Assembly (NCBI GenBank): GCA_900113425.1 | Contig: FOZF01000001.1 | Coordinates: 1,156,358 to 1,220,357 of the forward strand | Reading direction: 5' to 3' | DNA: 64,000 nt | DNA from: Stenotrophomonas maltophilia | GTDB lineage: Bacteria > Pseudomonadota > Gammaproteobacteria > Xanthomonadales > Xanthomonadaceae | In this document: positions 1 to 8,421 of the stretch, one piece after another | How positions within the stretch are numbered: the stretch's first letter is position 1 | Layout of the letters: the number at the start of each line of letters is the position of its first letter | The notes under the pieces: generated by a model | Told to the model about the DNA's origin: nothing | Database searches by the model: none | What the model saw: only the letters and a program-made list of their open reading frames with translations | Position numbers and translations under genes: made by a program

Positions 1-1
1 C

Positions 2-472
2 CTGGGCATCACCGCCGGTACCGGTCGCGAAACACTGCCGGCCTGGCTGGCCGGCCCGAACAAGACGCCTTCGCTGCGTGCCGAGCAGAACGACCTGACC
101 GTGTTCGCGCAGAAGAACATCGGCCGCGAAGGATTCGTGTCCATCGCCGGTACCTACGCCAAGGCACGCCTGGTTCCGCTGGCCGATGCCTCGCCGGCCC
201 TGGTCGATCGCTGGGACAGCAAGAGCCTCAGCCTCGGCGCCGGTTACGGCAACTTCACCGGCAGCATCATCGGCCGCGTGGTCGACGTGCCCGGCCGCCC
301 TGGCAAGTGGGAAGGTCTGGGCATCGGCCTGACCTGGCGGACGCCGTGGTCCGGCCAGCTCACCGTCGGCGCCGAGAACGTGATCAGCCGCGGCAAGAAC
401 CCCTTCTCTCCACGCAACGAGAGCAACGACGACGGCACCGTGCCGTATGTGCGTTACGAGCAGGACCTCTGA
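2..472 (+). CDS. TonB-dependent receptor, C-terminal fragment (5' end outside window)
   Basis: This is the last 156 residues of an outer-membrane protein whose start lies before the window; the frame is open from base 2. The fragment has alternating aromatic and hydrophobic residues typical of amphipathic beta-strands. It ends in a short acidic tail, VRYEQDL, instead of the usual terminal aromatic residue. Family assignment rests on strand-like segments such as LTVGAENVISRGKNPF and on a second TonB-dependent receptor gene directly downstream. The ligand cannot be judged from this piece. A hairpin terminator follows the stop. Confidence 0.6.
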   Translation: MGITAGTGRETLPAWLAGPNKTPSLRAEQNDLTVFAQKNIGREGFVSIAGTYAKARLVPLADASPALVDRWDSKSLSLGAGYGNFTGSIIGRVVDVPGRPGKWEGLGIGLTWRTPWSGQLTVGAENVISRGKNPFSPRNESNDDGTVPYVRYEQDL

Positions 473-503
473 CCGCTCGCACCTCCCTCATGCAGTGACA
501 CTG

Positions 504-530
504 CGGGCGCCGGAAGGCGCCCGTTGCATT
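504..530 (+). terminator. Hairpin terminator after the receptor fragment
   Basis: Eight-base arms cgggcgcc and ggcgcccg are joined by a GGAA tetraloop (504-523) and followed by a modest T-containing tail. This is a plausible Rho-independent terminator about 30 bases after the stop. Confidence 0.6.
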
Positions 531-857
531 TGCGTGCAGCGCCTTCCCTCTGTGCCCCCTCCGGCGCCGTCGCGACGTGTTCGTTTTTCACCGCTGCGAC
601 ATGTTTCGATACATATCAATGGAAACTTTTTTCATCATTTTTTTTTAACAAACGAGGCACCGCACCATGCGACCCACTGCAAGCCATTGAAAAGAATTGA
701 TATTTCATCGATTTACACAAATCACAGCTTTGATTAACGCAGCTTTAATTCTTTGCAGGCGCCCGCTACTATCGGCTCAGCCTCGCGATTTGGAAGCGCA
801 CTTTCGCTTCCCCGCCGGGCATAACCCCAGCCAAGATTTCTTGGAGAGAGAGAGCCA
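531..857 (+). promoter_or_regulatory. AT-rich upstream region of the second TonB receptor
   Basis: This gene-free stretch includes a markedly AT-rich part at about 605-755, against an otherwise GC-rich background, as is common for promoter or nucleoid-protein-bound DNA. A possible -10 is TACTAT at 767-772. The best -35 at 17-bp spacing is TTTAAT (744-749), a weak match. The ribosome site GGAGAGAGAG (843-852) precedes ATG 858. The leader would be about 80 bases. I see no clear operator or riboswitch here. Confidence 0.45.
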
Positions 858-3602
858 ATGAATTTCCAGTCCAACAAGCTGCGTGACGCTGTTGTCGTCG
901 CGCTGATCGCGGGTGCGGCCACGTCCGTAACCGCCCAGGCGCAGGAAGCGACCAACCTGGATCGCATTTCGGTGACCGGTTCGCGCATCAAGAGCACCGA
1001 CATCGAAACCTCGCAGCCGGTCCTGAGCCTGACCCGCGCTGACATCGAAAAGCAGGGTGTGACCTCGGTTGCCGATATCCTGCAGCGCGTCGCCGCCAAC
1101 GGTGCCGCACTGAACCGCACCTTCAACAACGGTGGTGACGGTTCGGCCGGCGTCAGCCTGCGCAACCTCGGCGCCGAGCGCACCCTGGTGCTGGTCAACG
1201 GCCGTCGCTGGACCACCGGTCTGGACGGCAGCGTCGACCTGAACACCATCCCGACCGCGATGATCGAGCGCATCGACGTCCTGAAGGACGGCGCTTCGAC
1301 CATCTACGGTTCGGATGCCATCGCCGGCGTGGTGAACATCATCACCAAGCAGAACTTCGACGGCGCCGAGGCAAACTTCTACAAGGGCCAGTACAGCCAG
1401 GGCGACGGCGATCGTGAAGCCTATGACTTCACCATCGGCACCACCACCGACCGTGCGTCGCTGGTGCTGGGTGCGTCCTACGTGAACGAGAAGGAGGTCA
1501 TGGCCGGCAATCGCAAGATCTCCGCTGGCGGCCCGCCGTTCTTCAGCGGCCAGAGCGGCACCGGCATCCCGGGCTCCTACGTCCGCAATGACCAGCGCTA
1601 CGTCATCATCAATGGCGTGGAAACCCCGTTCGTCAGCAACGTGCACGGCTACAACACCGCGCCGGACAACTACCTGCTGACCCCGAACGAGCGCACCTCG
1701 CTGTTCGCTGTGGGTTCGTACAACATCACGGACAACGTCTCCTTCCGCACCGAGGCGATGTACAACGAGCGCAAGTCCGAGCAGCTGCTGGCGGCCATGC
1801 CGGTGACGGGCATGACGCTCAGCGCGGACAGCATGTACAACCCGTACGGCCAGGACCTGACCGGCGTGAACCGTCGTTTCAATGAAACCGGCGGCCGTTC
1901 GTTCAACCAGAACGTCAAGAACTGGCACTTCTACGGTGGCTTTGAAGGCTTCTTCGAGTTCGCCGACCGCAACTTCGACTGGGATGTCGGCTACCGCTAC
2001 GACAAGACCGACCAGAACGACCTGACCTACGGCCTGTTCAACATCCAGCGTCTGGATGAGGCGTATGGTCCGTCGGCGCTCCGCGATGGCCAGGCTGTCT
2101 GTCTGACCGCAGGCGGAGCCGTCATTCCGGGCTGCGCACCGATCAATCCGCTGGGTGGCGAAGGTTCGATCTCGCAGGCGGCACTCGACTACACCTCGTT
2201 CACCGCGCACGATTCGGCCAGCCTGGTGTCGAAGAGCTACTACGCCAACATCTCCGGTGAGATCGTGCAGCTGCCGGCCGGTGCGCTGGGCTTCGCTGCC
2301 GGTTATGAGAACCGCAAGGAAAGCGGCCAGTTCGACCCCGACGCCTTCATCGCCGCGGGCCTGAGCACCGGCAACGGCGCTGCGCCGACCAAGGGTGCTT
2401 ATGACCTGGACGAGTTCTACCTGGAACTGTCGATCCCGGTCCTGGCCGATCTGCCGGGCGCCCAGCTGCTGGACTTCAGCGTGGCGACCCGTTACTCGGA
2501 CTACAGCAACTTCGGTAACACCACCAACAACAAGTTCGGTTTCCGCTGGAAGCCGATCGAAGACCTGATGGTGCGTGGTAACTATTCCGAAGGCTTCCGC
2601 GCCCCGAGCATCAACAACCTGTACCGCGGCGACACCGATTCGTTCGAGACCTATGCCGACCCGTGTGCCCGGGCCAACAACCCGACCGGCGCAGTGCTGG
2701 CGCAGTGTGTCGCCCAGGGCGTTCCGGCGAACTTCGTCCAGCCGAACACCGATGGCGAGTCCGGCCCGCTGCAGACCGTCGAGCCGTTCACCTGGAAGTC
2801 GAACCCGGATCTGAAGCCGGAAACCTCGACCAGCAAGACGCTGGGCCTGGTGTGGAGCCCGAGCTTCGTCTCCGGCCTGAACGTGACCCTGGACTGGTGG
2901 CAGATCAAGATCGAAGACGCCATCACCCGTCCGGCGATCGGCGACATCATGGATCGTTGCTACGGTGGTACCGCGCAGCAGCAGGCAGCCTACTGCGGTC
3001 TGATCACGCGTGACCCGAACTACGGCACCATCAACGAGCGCTACACCATCACCAACGTCGACATGCCGCTGATGAACCTGGCGTCGTACAAGGTGGAAGG
3101 CTGGGATCTGGGCGTGCTGTACAAGCTGCCGGAAACCTCGTTCGGCCAGTTCACCGTCAGCCTGGACGGCACCTACCTGAGCAAGTGGGAGACCAAGTCG
3201 ACCGAAGATGCTCCGGTTGATGGCCGTCAGGGCCGCTATCTGGACCAGGATCCGTACTGGCGCGTCCGTTCCAACCTGTACGTCGACTGGTCCTACGGTG
3301 ACTTCGGTGTCAACTACGGCCTGCGCTACAAGTCGGGCATGACCGAAGACTGCCTGCTGGGCCCCTCCACCCGTGCCTACTGCTCGGATCCGGAAGGTCG
3401 CGAGAACCACATCGGTGCCACCACCTACCACGACATCCAGGTGCGCTACAACACCCCGTGGAAGGGCACCATCATGCTGGGCCTGAACAACGCGTGGGAC
3501 AAGGATCCGCCGGTCTCGTACACGGTGTCCTACAACATGTTCGACCCGCAGTACGACCTGCCGGGCCGCTACATGTACATGCAGTACAAGCAGAAGTTCT
3601 GA
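858..3602 (+). CDS. TonB-dependent outer-membrane receptor
   Basis: This 914-residue receptor should import a ligand across the outer membrane using energy from TonB-ExbBD. Residues 1-28 are a signal peptide with a probable AQA cleavage site. A TonB-box-like stretch (LDRISVTGSR, about 34-43) is followed by a plug domain with the family pattern VLVNGRR and later LKDGASTIYGSDAIAGVVNIITK. The remainder reads as a 22-strand barrel ending in KQKF, a good terminal aromatic signal. A strong ribosome site precedes the ATG and a strong terminator follows the stop. The combination of plug motif and length fits the large xanthomonad receptors often used for carbohydrates or peptides, but the ligand is not shown. 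No sigma/anti-sigma regulator pair lies next to it. Confidence 0.9.
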   Translation: MNFQSNKLRDAVVVALIAGAATSVTAQAQEATNLDRISVTGSRIKSTDIETSQPVLSLTRADIEKQGVTSVADILQRVAANGAALNRTFNNGGDGSAGVSLRNLGAERTLVLVNGRRWTTGLDGSVDLNTIPTAMIERIDVLKDGASTIYGSDAIAGVVNIITKQNFDGAEANFYKGQYSQGDGDREAYDFTIGTTTDRASLVLGASYVNEKEVMAGNRKISAGGPPFFSGQSGTGIPGSYVRNDQRYVIINGVETPFVSNVHGYNTAPDNYLLTPNERTSLFAVGSYNITDNVSFRTEAMYNERKSEQLLAAMPVTGMTLSADSMYNPYGQDLTGVNRRFNETGGRSFNQNVKNWHFYGGFEGFFEFADRNFDWDVGYRYDKTDQNDLTYGLFNIQRLDEAYGPSALRDGQAVCLTAGGAVIPGCAPINPLGGEGSISQAALDYTSFTAHDSASLVSKSYYANISGEIVQLPAGALGFAAGYENRKESGQFDPDAFIAAGLSTGNGAAPTKGAYDLDEFYLELSIPVLADLPGAQLLDFSVATRYSDYSNFGNTTNNKFGFRWKPIEDLMVRGNYSEGFRAPSINNLYRGDTDSFETYADPCARANNPTGAVLAQCVAQGVPANFVQPNTDGESGPLQTVEPFTWKSNPDLKPETSTSKTLGLVWSPSFVSGLNVTLDWWQIKIEDAITRPAIGDIMDRCYGGTAQQQAAYCGLITRDPNYGTINERYTITNVDMPLMNLASYKVEGWDLGVLYKLPETSFGQFTVSLDGTYLSKWETKSTEDAPVDGRQGRYLDQDPYWRVRSNLYVDWSYGDFGVNYGLRYKSGMTEDCLLGPSTRAYCSDPEGRENHIGATTYHDIQVRYNTPWKGTIMLGLNNAWDKDPPVSYTVSYNMFDPQYDLPGRYMYMQYKQKF

Positions 3603-3628
3603 TCGGTTGATCGATCGATGACTGCAGC

Positions 3629-3659
3629 AACGGCCCCGCAAGGGGCCGTTGTTCTTTCT
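3629..3659 (+). terminator. Rho-independent terminator of the TonB receptor gene
   Basis: Nine-base arms aacggcccc and ggggccgtt with a GCAA tetraloop (3629-3650) run into a T-rich tail (gttctttct). Confidence 0.85.
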
Positions 3660-3691
3660 GCGCTGCCGGCGTGCACCACCCTGCACCGGCA

Positions 3692-3725
3692 ACAAAAAAA
3701 GCCGCGATCGGATCGCGGCTTTTTC
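3692..3725 (-). terminator. Bidirectional terminator, mainly for the tetR gene
   Basis: Arms agccgcga and tcgcggct (3700-3720) are flanked by seven A on the left and five T on the right. The hairpin therefore works as a U-tailed terminator on either strand, and it lies 20 bases past the tetR stop. Confidence 0.8.
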
Positions 3726-3742
3726 GTGGGCAACGGAAACCG

Positions 3743-4345
3743 TCAGCCGTTCGGGATGAGCGTCTCGATCAGGTGTTCGACATAGGCCTCGAAATCCTCC
3801 CGCGCCTGCTTCGGCTGCTGCAGCTGCAGCGACAGCTGCAGGAAGCCCACATAGGCCGCATAGGCCAGGCGTGCACGGTGGCGTGCGTCGGTGGAGCTCA
3901 GGCCTGCCTGGCGGAACGAGGCGATCAGGTAATCGAGGCGACGCTGCGAAACGCGATCGATCACCGGCCGCACCATCGGATGGTCCAGCGCCTTCAGCAG
4001 CTCGCTGTAGATGATGTGCGGCTGCACTTCGTGCGCCACCATCTGGAACAGCTGACGCAGGCGCGCGCGCGGATCCGGCACGTCTTCCAGGCTGCCGAAC
4101 ACCTGCTCCTGCTCGAACAGCTCCCACCGCTCCAACGCCGCCTGCAGCAGGGCGTCGCGCGAGGGGAAATGCCAGTAGAAGCTGCCCTTGGTGACGCCGA
4201 GGCGCCGCGCCAGCGGTTCCACCGCGACGGCACCCACGCCTTGTTCAGCAATCAGATCGAGGGCCGCCTGGGCCCAGTCTTCGGCGCTCAGGCGGCTGTT
4301 GCGGCCGGCGCGCGGTTCGCCGGCAGAAGCGTCAGGTTGATTCAT
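3743..4345 (-). CDS. TetR/AcrR-family transcriptional repressor
   Basis: This 200-residue protein has an N-terminal helix-turn-helix at about residues 20-65 with the family signature (GVGAVAVEPLARRLGVTKGSFYWHF), followed by an all-helical ligand-binding half. It is divergent from the hydrolase-fadE-thioesterase operon. Two tandem 18-bp palindromes lie in that promoter, so it most likely represses the operon and is released by a fatty-acyl or related ligand. That role is inferred from context; the C-terminal half gives no ligand by eye. The ATG at 4345 is the natural start, just before the helix that leads into the DNA-binding domain. Confidence 0.88.
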   Translation of the reverse strand: MNQPDASAGEPRAGRNSRLSAEDWAQAALDLIAEQGVGAVAVEPLARRLGVTKGSFYWHFPSRDALLQAALERWELFEQEQVFGSLEDVPDPRARLRQLFQMVAHEVQPHIIYSELLKALDHPMVRPVIDRVSQRRLDYLIASFRQAGLSSTDARHRARLAYAAYVGFLQLSLQLQQPKQAREDFEAYVEHLIETLIPNG

Positions 4346-4436
4346 GGAGTGATTTAACCATACGGCGGGGTTCGTTGCAGTACGCGGATGCAGCCGAAGG
4401 GCTTCGCTGCGCAGACCGGCCGCCTGACGCGCCGCA

Positions 4437-4454
4437 CCATACCATGCAGTATTG
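4437..4454 (+). promoter_or_regulatory. Imperfect TetR-type operator, upstream copy
   Basis: The sequence ccatacc-atgc-agtattg is an 18-bp near-palindrome with the same arm length and 4-base spacer as the perfect copy 36 bp downstream, and differs from that pattern at two arm positions. It overlaps the start of the -35 hexamer TTGACA. Confidence 0.6.
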
Positions 4455-4481
4455 ACATCCCCCGCAACCGATCCATACTAG
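4452..4481 (+). promoter_or_regulatory. Sigma70-type promoter of the hydrolase-fadE operon
   Basis: A perfect TTGACA (-35, 4452-4457) and TACTAG (-10, 4476-4481) are 18 bp apart. Initiation about seven bases past the -10 would fall on or next to the ATG at 4487, so the transcript would be leaderless or nearly so. Confidence 0.7.
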
Positions 4482-4490
4482 CAAGTATGG
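4473..4490 (+). promoter_or_regulatory. Perfect TetR-type operator over -10 and start codon
   Basis: ccatact-agca-agtatgg is a perfect 7+7 inverted repeat with a 4-base spacer. It covers the -10 element, the predicted transcription start and the ATG of the hydrolase. Binding of the divergent TetR here would block initiation directly. Confidence 0.72.
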
Positions 4491-5404
4491 TTACTACCCC
4501 CACTCCCGTTGCGTTCCACGACCTGCGTCTGGAAGCCGCGCACGGCACACGGCTGGCCGCCACGGCCAGCGATCACGGCCGCCGCGGCCGGGTGCTGTTC
4601 GCCCACGGTTTCGGGCAGACCCGCCATGCCTGGAACGCCACGGCCCGCGCGCTGTCTGCTGCCGGCCTGCAGACGCTGGCCTACGACGCCCGCGGTCATG
4701 GCGATTCGGACTGGAATGCCGCCGACCTGGCCTATCACGGCGAACAGTTTGCTGACGACCTGATCGTGCTGGCCGGTGAGCAGCCGCGCCCGCCGGTACT
4801 GGTCGCCGCCTCGATGGGCGGCCTGTTCGGCCTGCTGGCCGAATCGCGGTGGCCGGGCCTGTTCTCGGCGATGGTGCTGGTGGACATCACCCCGCGCTGG
4901 GATACCGCGGGCGTGGAGCGCATCCTCGCCTTCATGACCGCCCATCCCGATGGATTTGCCTCACTGGCCCAGGCCGCCGACGTGATTTCCGCCTACATGC
5001 CGCACCGGCCTCGCAAATCCGAGCAGTCGCTGCGCGCGCTGCTGCGCGAGGACGGCCATGGACGCTGGCGCTGGCACTGGGATCCGCGCCTGGTCGCCGA
5101 GCTGGCCCGCGACAGCGAGCAGCACCAGGATGCGCTGGCCGATGCCGCGCGCCAGGTGAAGTGCCCGATGCTGCTGGTCAGTGGGGGTCGCAGTGACCTG
5201 GTCACGCCGCAGACCGTGGCCGAGTTCCTGGCGCTGGCCCCGCACGCGCGCCACGTGCAGTTGCTGCAGGCCACGCACATGGTCGCCGGCGACGACAACG
5301 ACACCTTTACCGCTACTGTGTTGGACTATCTGGACGTGTTGCCTGCGGCGGACGCCGCAGCTTCGTCCGTCACAAACGAGCACGTCACCGGAGCACGCTC
5401 ATGA
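4487..5404 (+). CDS. Alpha/beta-fold hydrolase
   Basis: This 305-residue enzyme is of the single-domain alpha/beta hydrolase type. The oxyanion-hole region is HGFGQTRHAW (about 40-49), the nucleophile elbow AASMGG carries Ser109, a late acid sits in GGRSDLVTP, and the catalytic His is in QATHM near the C-terminus. I start it at ATG 4487, not the upstream in-frame ATG at 4388, because the promoter and operators occupy 4437-4490. No Shine-Dalgarno is visible, in keeping with a leaderless message. Its stop overlaps the fadE start (ATGA). Esterase or acyl-CoA/lipid ester hydrolysis is the likely activity, but the substrate is unknown. Confidence 0.85.
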   Translation: MVTTPTPVAFHDLRLEAAHGTRLAATASDHGRRGRVLFAHGFGQTRHAWNATARALSAAGLQTLAYDARGHGDSDWNAADLAYHGEQFADDLIVLAGEQPRPPVLVAASMGGLFGLLAESRWPGLFSAMVLVDITPRWDTAGVERILAFMTAHPDGFASLAQAADVISAYMPHRPRKSEQSLRALLREDGHGRWRWHWDPRLVAELARDSEQHQDALADAARQVKCPMLLVSGGRSDLVTPQTVAEFLALAPHARHVQLLQATHMVAGDDNDTFTATVLDYLDVLPAADAAASSVTNEHVTGARS

Positions 5405-7878
5405 GCATCGTTCTTCCCTTCCTTGCCCTGCTGCTGGCAGGCGCATTCGCCGCCTACCACCGCATGCGGCTGGTCACCTGGACGCTGATCGGCGCCGCGC
5501 TGCTGGTCGCCTGCTGGTTCATCCCCTACGTCAACCAGACCGCCACGATCGTCGCCGCCGCCGTGCTGGCCGTGATCGCCGTTCCGCTGCTGCTGCCGTT
5601 CATCCGCAAGCCGCTGCTGACCGGTCCGATGATGAAGGTGTTCCGCAAGGTGCTGCCGCCGTTGTCGCAGACCGAGCGCATCGCACTGGAAACCGGCTCG
5701 GTCGGTTTTGAAGGCGAGCTGTTCACCGGCGATCCGGACTGGAACATCCTGCTCAACTATCCCAAGCCGCAGTTGACCGCCGAGGAGCAGGCCTTCCTCG
5801 ACGGTCCGGTGGAAGAGCTGTGCCGGATGGTCAACGACTGGGAGATCACCCACGTCCACGCCGACCTGCCGCCGGAGCTGTGGGCCTTCATCAAGAAGAA
5901 CAAGTTCTTCGGCATGATCATCCCGAAGGAATACGGCGGCCTGGGCTTCTCCGCGCTGGCCCACCACAAGGTGATCCAGAAGCTGGCCTCGGTATCCTCG
6001 GTGGTCAGCTCCACCGTCGGCGTGCCGAATTCGCTGGGTCCGGGCGAACTGCTGGTGCATTACGGCACCCAGGAGCAGAAGGACCAGTACCTGCCGCGTC
6101 TGGCCGATGGCCGTGAAGTGCCCTGCTTCGGTCTGACCGGCCCGTTTGCCGGCTCCGATGCCACCTCGATTCCCGACTACGGCATCGTCTGCCGGGGCGA
6201 ATGGAATGGCGAGCAGGTGCTGGGCGTCAGGCTGACGTTCGACAAGCGCTACATCACCCTGGCTCCGGTCGCATCGCTGATCGGCCTGGCTTTCCGCATG
6301 TACGACCCGGATGGCCTGATCGGCGAGACCCGCGACATCGGCATCACCCTGGGCCTGCTGCCGCGCGACACCGCCGGCGTCGAGATCGGCCGCCGCCACT
6401 TCCCGCTGAACTCGACCTTCCAGAACGGCCCGATCCGCGGCAAGGACGTGTTCATCCCGCTGACCCAGCTCATCGGCGGCGCTGCCATGGCCGGCAAGGG
6501 CTGGAACATGCTCAACGAATGCCTGGCCGTGGGCCGTTCGATCACGCTGCCGTCCACCGCCAGCGGTGGCGCCAAGGCCGGCGCTGCAGTGACCGGCGCC
6601 TACGCGCGCATCCGCAAGCAGTTCGGCCTGTCGGTCGGCCGCTTTGAAGGCGTGGAGGAAGCACTGGCCCGCATCGGTGGCAAGGCCTACAAGATCAGCG
6701 CGCTGTCGCAGGCCACGGCCGCCGCCGTCGACCGCGGCGACGTGCCGTCGGTACCGTCGGCGATCGCCAAGTACCACTGCACCAGCATGAGCCGCGAGGT
6801 GATCTCGGACGTGATGGATGTCATTGGCGGCAAGGGCATCATCCTCGGCCCGCGCAACTTCGCCGGCCGCAGCTGGCAGGCCGCGCCGATCGCGATCACC
6901 GTGGAAGGCGCCAACATCATGACCCGCAGCCTGCTGATCTTCGGCCAGGGTGCGATTCTCTGCCACCCGTGGGTGCTGAAGGAGATGAAGGCTGCACAGG
7001 ATCCGGATACCCGCGCCGGCCTGCAGGAATTCGACCGCAGCCTGTTCGGCCACATCCGCTACGGCATTTCCAACGCCGTGCGCTCGTTCTGGTTCGGCCT
7101 GACCGGCGCCCGCTTCGGTGCCGCCCCGGGCGATGCCTACACCCGCCGTTACTTCCGCAAGCTGGACCGCTATTCGGCCAATCTGGCGCTGATGGCCGAC
7201 ATCTCGATGATGACGCTCGGCGGCAAGCTGAAGTTCAAGGAGTCGCTGTCCGGCCGCCTGGGCGATGTGCTGAGCCACATCTACATGACCAGCGCCATGC
7301 TCAAGCGCTACCACGATGAAGGCGCACCGCAGGCCGACCAGCCGCTGCTGGCCTGGGCCTTCCATGACAGCGTGCACAAGATCGAAGAATCGCTGTCGGC
7401 CGCCCTGCGCAACTTCCCGATCCGTCCGATCGGCTGGCTGATGTGGGCACTGATCTTCCCGCTGGGCCGCCGCGCCGAAGCACCGGGTGATCGCCTGAGC
7501 CGTCGCGTCGCCGCCCTGCTGATGGCGCCGAACGAAGCGCGCGACCGCCTGGCACAGGGTGTGTTCCTGACCCCGTGCGAGAACAACCCGGGCGGCCGCA
7601 TCAACAGCTATCTGGCCAAGGCCATCATGGCCGAGCCGGTGGAGCGCAAGTTCCTGAAGGCGCTGAAGAGCAAGGGCATCGAGGCGCTGGACTTCCAGAG
7701 CCAGCTGGACGAAGCCGTGGCCGAGGGCGTGATCACCCAGGACGAGCGCACGCTGTTGGAAGAGCTGCGCACGCTGACCCTGGACACCATCACCGTGGAC
7801 GACTTCGACACCCACGAACTGCGCGCGGCCAGCTACTACGACCGCCAGCACAAGGACCCGCACTCGCAGGCCGCCTGA
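5401..7878 (+). CDS. fadE: Acyl-CoA dehydrogenase, FadE type
   Basis: This 825-residue protein should carry out the first, FAD-dependent step of fatty-acid beta-oxidation. Two or three N-terminal hydrophobic segments (about 1-70) precede a standard acyl-CoA dehydrogenase body with FGMIIPKEYGGLGFSALAHH, CFGLTGPFAGSDA and ITVEGANIMTRSLLIFGQGA. The long C-terminal extension is the one special to bacterial FadE (E. coli FadE is 814 residues). It overlaps the hydrolase stop by four bases, implying translational coupling. A terminator-like hairpin sits right after it, before the thioesterase gene. Electrons would pass to an electron-transfer flavoprotein encoded elsewhere. Confidence 0.93.
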   Translation: MSIVLPFLALLLAGAFAAYHRMRLVTWTLIGAALLVACWFIPYVNQTATIVAAAVLAVIAVPLLLPFIRKPLLTGPMMKVFRKVLPPLSQTERIALETGSVGFEGELFTGDPDWNILLNYPKPQLTAEEQAFLDGPVEELCRMVNDWEITHVHADLPPELWAFIKKNKFFGMIIPKEYGGLGFSALAHHKVIQKLASVSSVVSSTVGVPNSLGPGELLVHYGTQEQKDQYLPRLADGREVPCFGLTGPFAGSDATSIPDYGIVCRGEWNGEQVLGVRLTFDKRYITLAPVASLIGLAFRMYDPDGLIGETRDIGITLGLLPRDTAGVEIGRRHFPLNSTFQNGPIRGKDVFIPLTQLIGGAAMAGKGWNMLNECLAVGRSITLPSTASGGAKAGAAVTGAYARIRKQFGLSVGRFEGVEEALARIGGKAYKISALSQATAAAVDRGDVPSVPSAIAKYHCTSMSREVISDVMDVIGGKGIILGPRNFAGRSWQAAPIAITVEGANIMTRSLLIFGQGAILCHPWVLKEMKAAQDPDTRAGLQEFDRSLFGHIRYGISNAVRSFWFGLTGARFGAAPGDAYTRRYFRKLDRYSANLALMADISMMTLGGKLKFKESLSGRLGDVLSHIYMTSAMLKRYHDEGAPQADQPLLAWAFHDSVHKIEESLSAALRNFPIRPIGWLMWALIFPLGRRAEAPGDRLSRRVAALLMAPNEARDRLAQGVFLTPCENNPGGRINSYLAKAIMAEPVERKFLKALKSKGIEALDFQSQLDEAVAEGVITQDERTLLEELRTLTLDTITVDDFDTHELRAASYYDRQHKDPHSQAA

Positions 7879-7900
7879 TCGCCCGCGACACGCGTTGCCT

Positions 7901-7931
7901 CGACGGCGGGCCTCGGCCCGCCGTCGCTTTA
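7901..7931 (+). terminator. Hairpin terminator between fadE and the DUF4442 gene
   Basis: Perfect 11-base arms cgacggcgggc and gcccgccgtcg with a 4-base loop (7901-7926) are followed by a short tail (ctttatcc). This probably lowers read-through into the next gene without abolishing it, since the tail is weak. Confidence 0.65.
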
Positions 7932-7952
7932 TCCGCCCAACGGAATCCCACC

Positions 7953-8420
7953 ATGTCCACGCCCCTGCTCTCGCTCTACAACCGCCTGCAGCGCTGGCCT
8001 GCCGGTACCTGGCTGTTCTCGCGCGCGGTGTGCTTCAAGGCGCCCTACTTCGCCAGCATCGCCCCGCGCATCACCCGCCTGGAAAACGGCCGCTGCGAAG
8101 GCACGCTGGCGGACCGGCGCAGGGTGCGCAACCACATCGGCACGGTGCACGCGATCGCGATGTGCAATCTGGCCGAACTGACGGCCGGGCTGATGGTCGA
8201 TGCATCACTGCCGAAGGGCATGCGCTGGATCCCCAAGGGCATGCAGGTGCAGTACCTGGCCAAGGCACGCGGCACGCTGCAGGCAGTGGCACTGCCGGCG
8301 CAGCCGATCGTGGTCGCGGCCCAGGGCTATGCGCTGCCGGTGACGGTGAGCGTGCGCGACCGTGCAGGGACCGAAGTGTTCAGCGCCGTCATCGACATGT
8401 GGATGTCGCCGGCCAAGTGA
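7953..8420 (+). CDS. DUF4442 hotdog-fold putative acyl-CoA thioesterase
   Basis: This protein of 155 residues starts at ATG 7953 (MSTPLLSLYNRLQRWP). It fits the DUF4442/YiiD-C-like hotdog family: a central helix region (RNHIGTVHAIAMCNLAELTAGLMVDASLPKG read in context) and a beta-strand-rich second half. Hotdog proteins of this type are predicted thioesterases. Its position 75 bases after fadE suggests hydrolysis of acyl-CoA in the same pathway. Catalytic proof is not visible. A palindromic repeat element begins one base after its TGA stop. The longer upstream frame reading through the fadE stop region is a shadow. Confidence 0.8.
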   Translation: MSTPLLSLYNRLQRWPAGTWLFSRAVCFKAPYFASIAPRITRLENGRCEGTLADRRRVRNHIGTVHAIAMCNLAELTAGLMVDASLPKGMRWIPKGMQVQYLAKARGTLQAVALPAQPIVVAAQGYALPVTVSVRDRAGTEVFSAVIDMWMSPAK

Positions 8421-8421
8421 G

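Noticed and set aside
777-4127. 1116-codon minus-strand open frame antisense to the TonB receptor
   Set aside because: It is a GC-driven shadow. The plus-strand frame has a signal peptide, TonB box, plug motifs and terminal aromatic; the antisense product is low-complexity Val/Gly/Ala/Arg with no known domain.
5326-7863. 845-codon minus-strand frame antisense to fadE
   Set aside because: The product has a His/Gln/Arg/Ala-rich composition typical of antisense frames in high-GC DNA; fadE is unambiguous.
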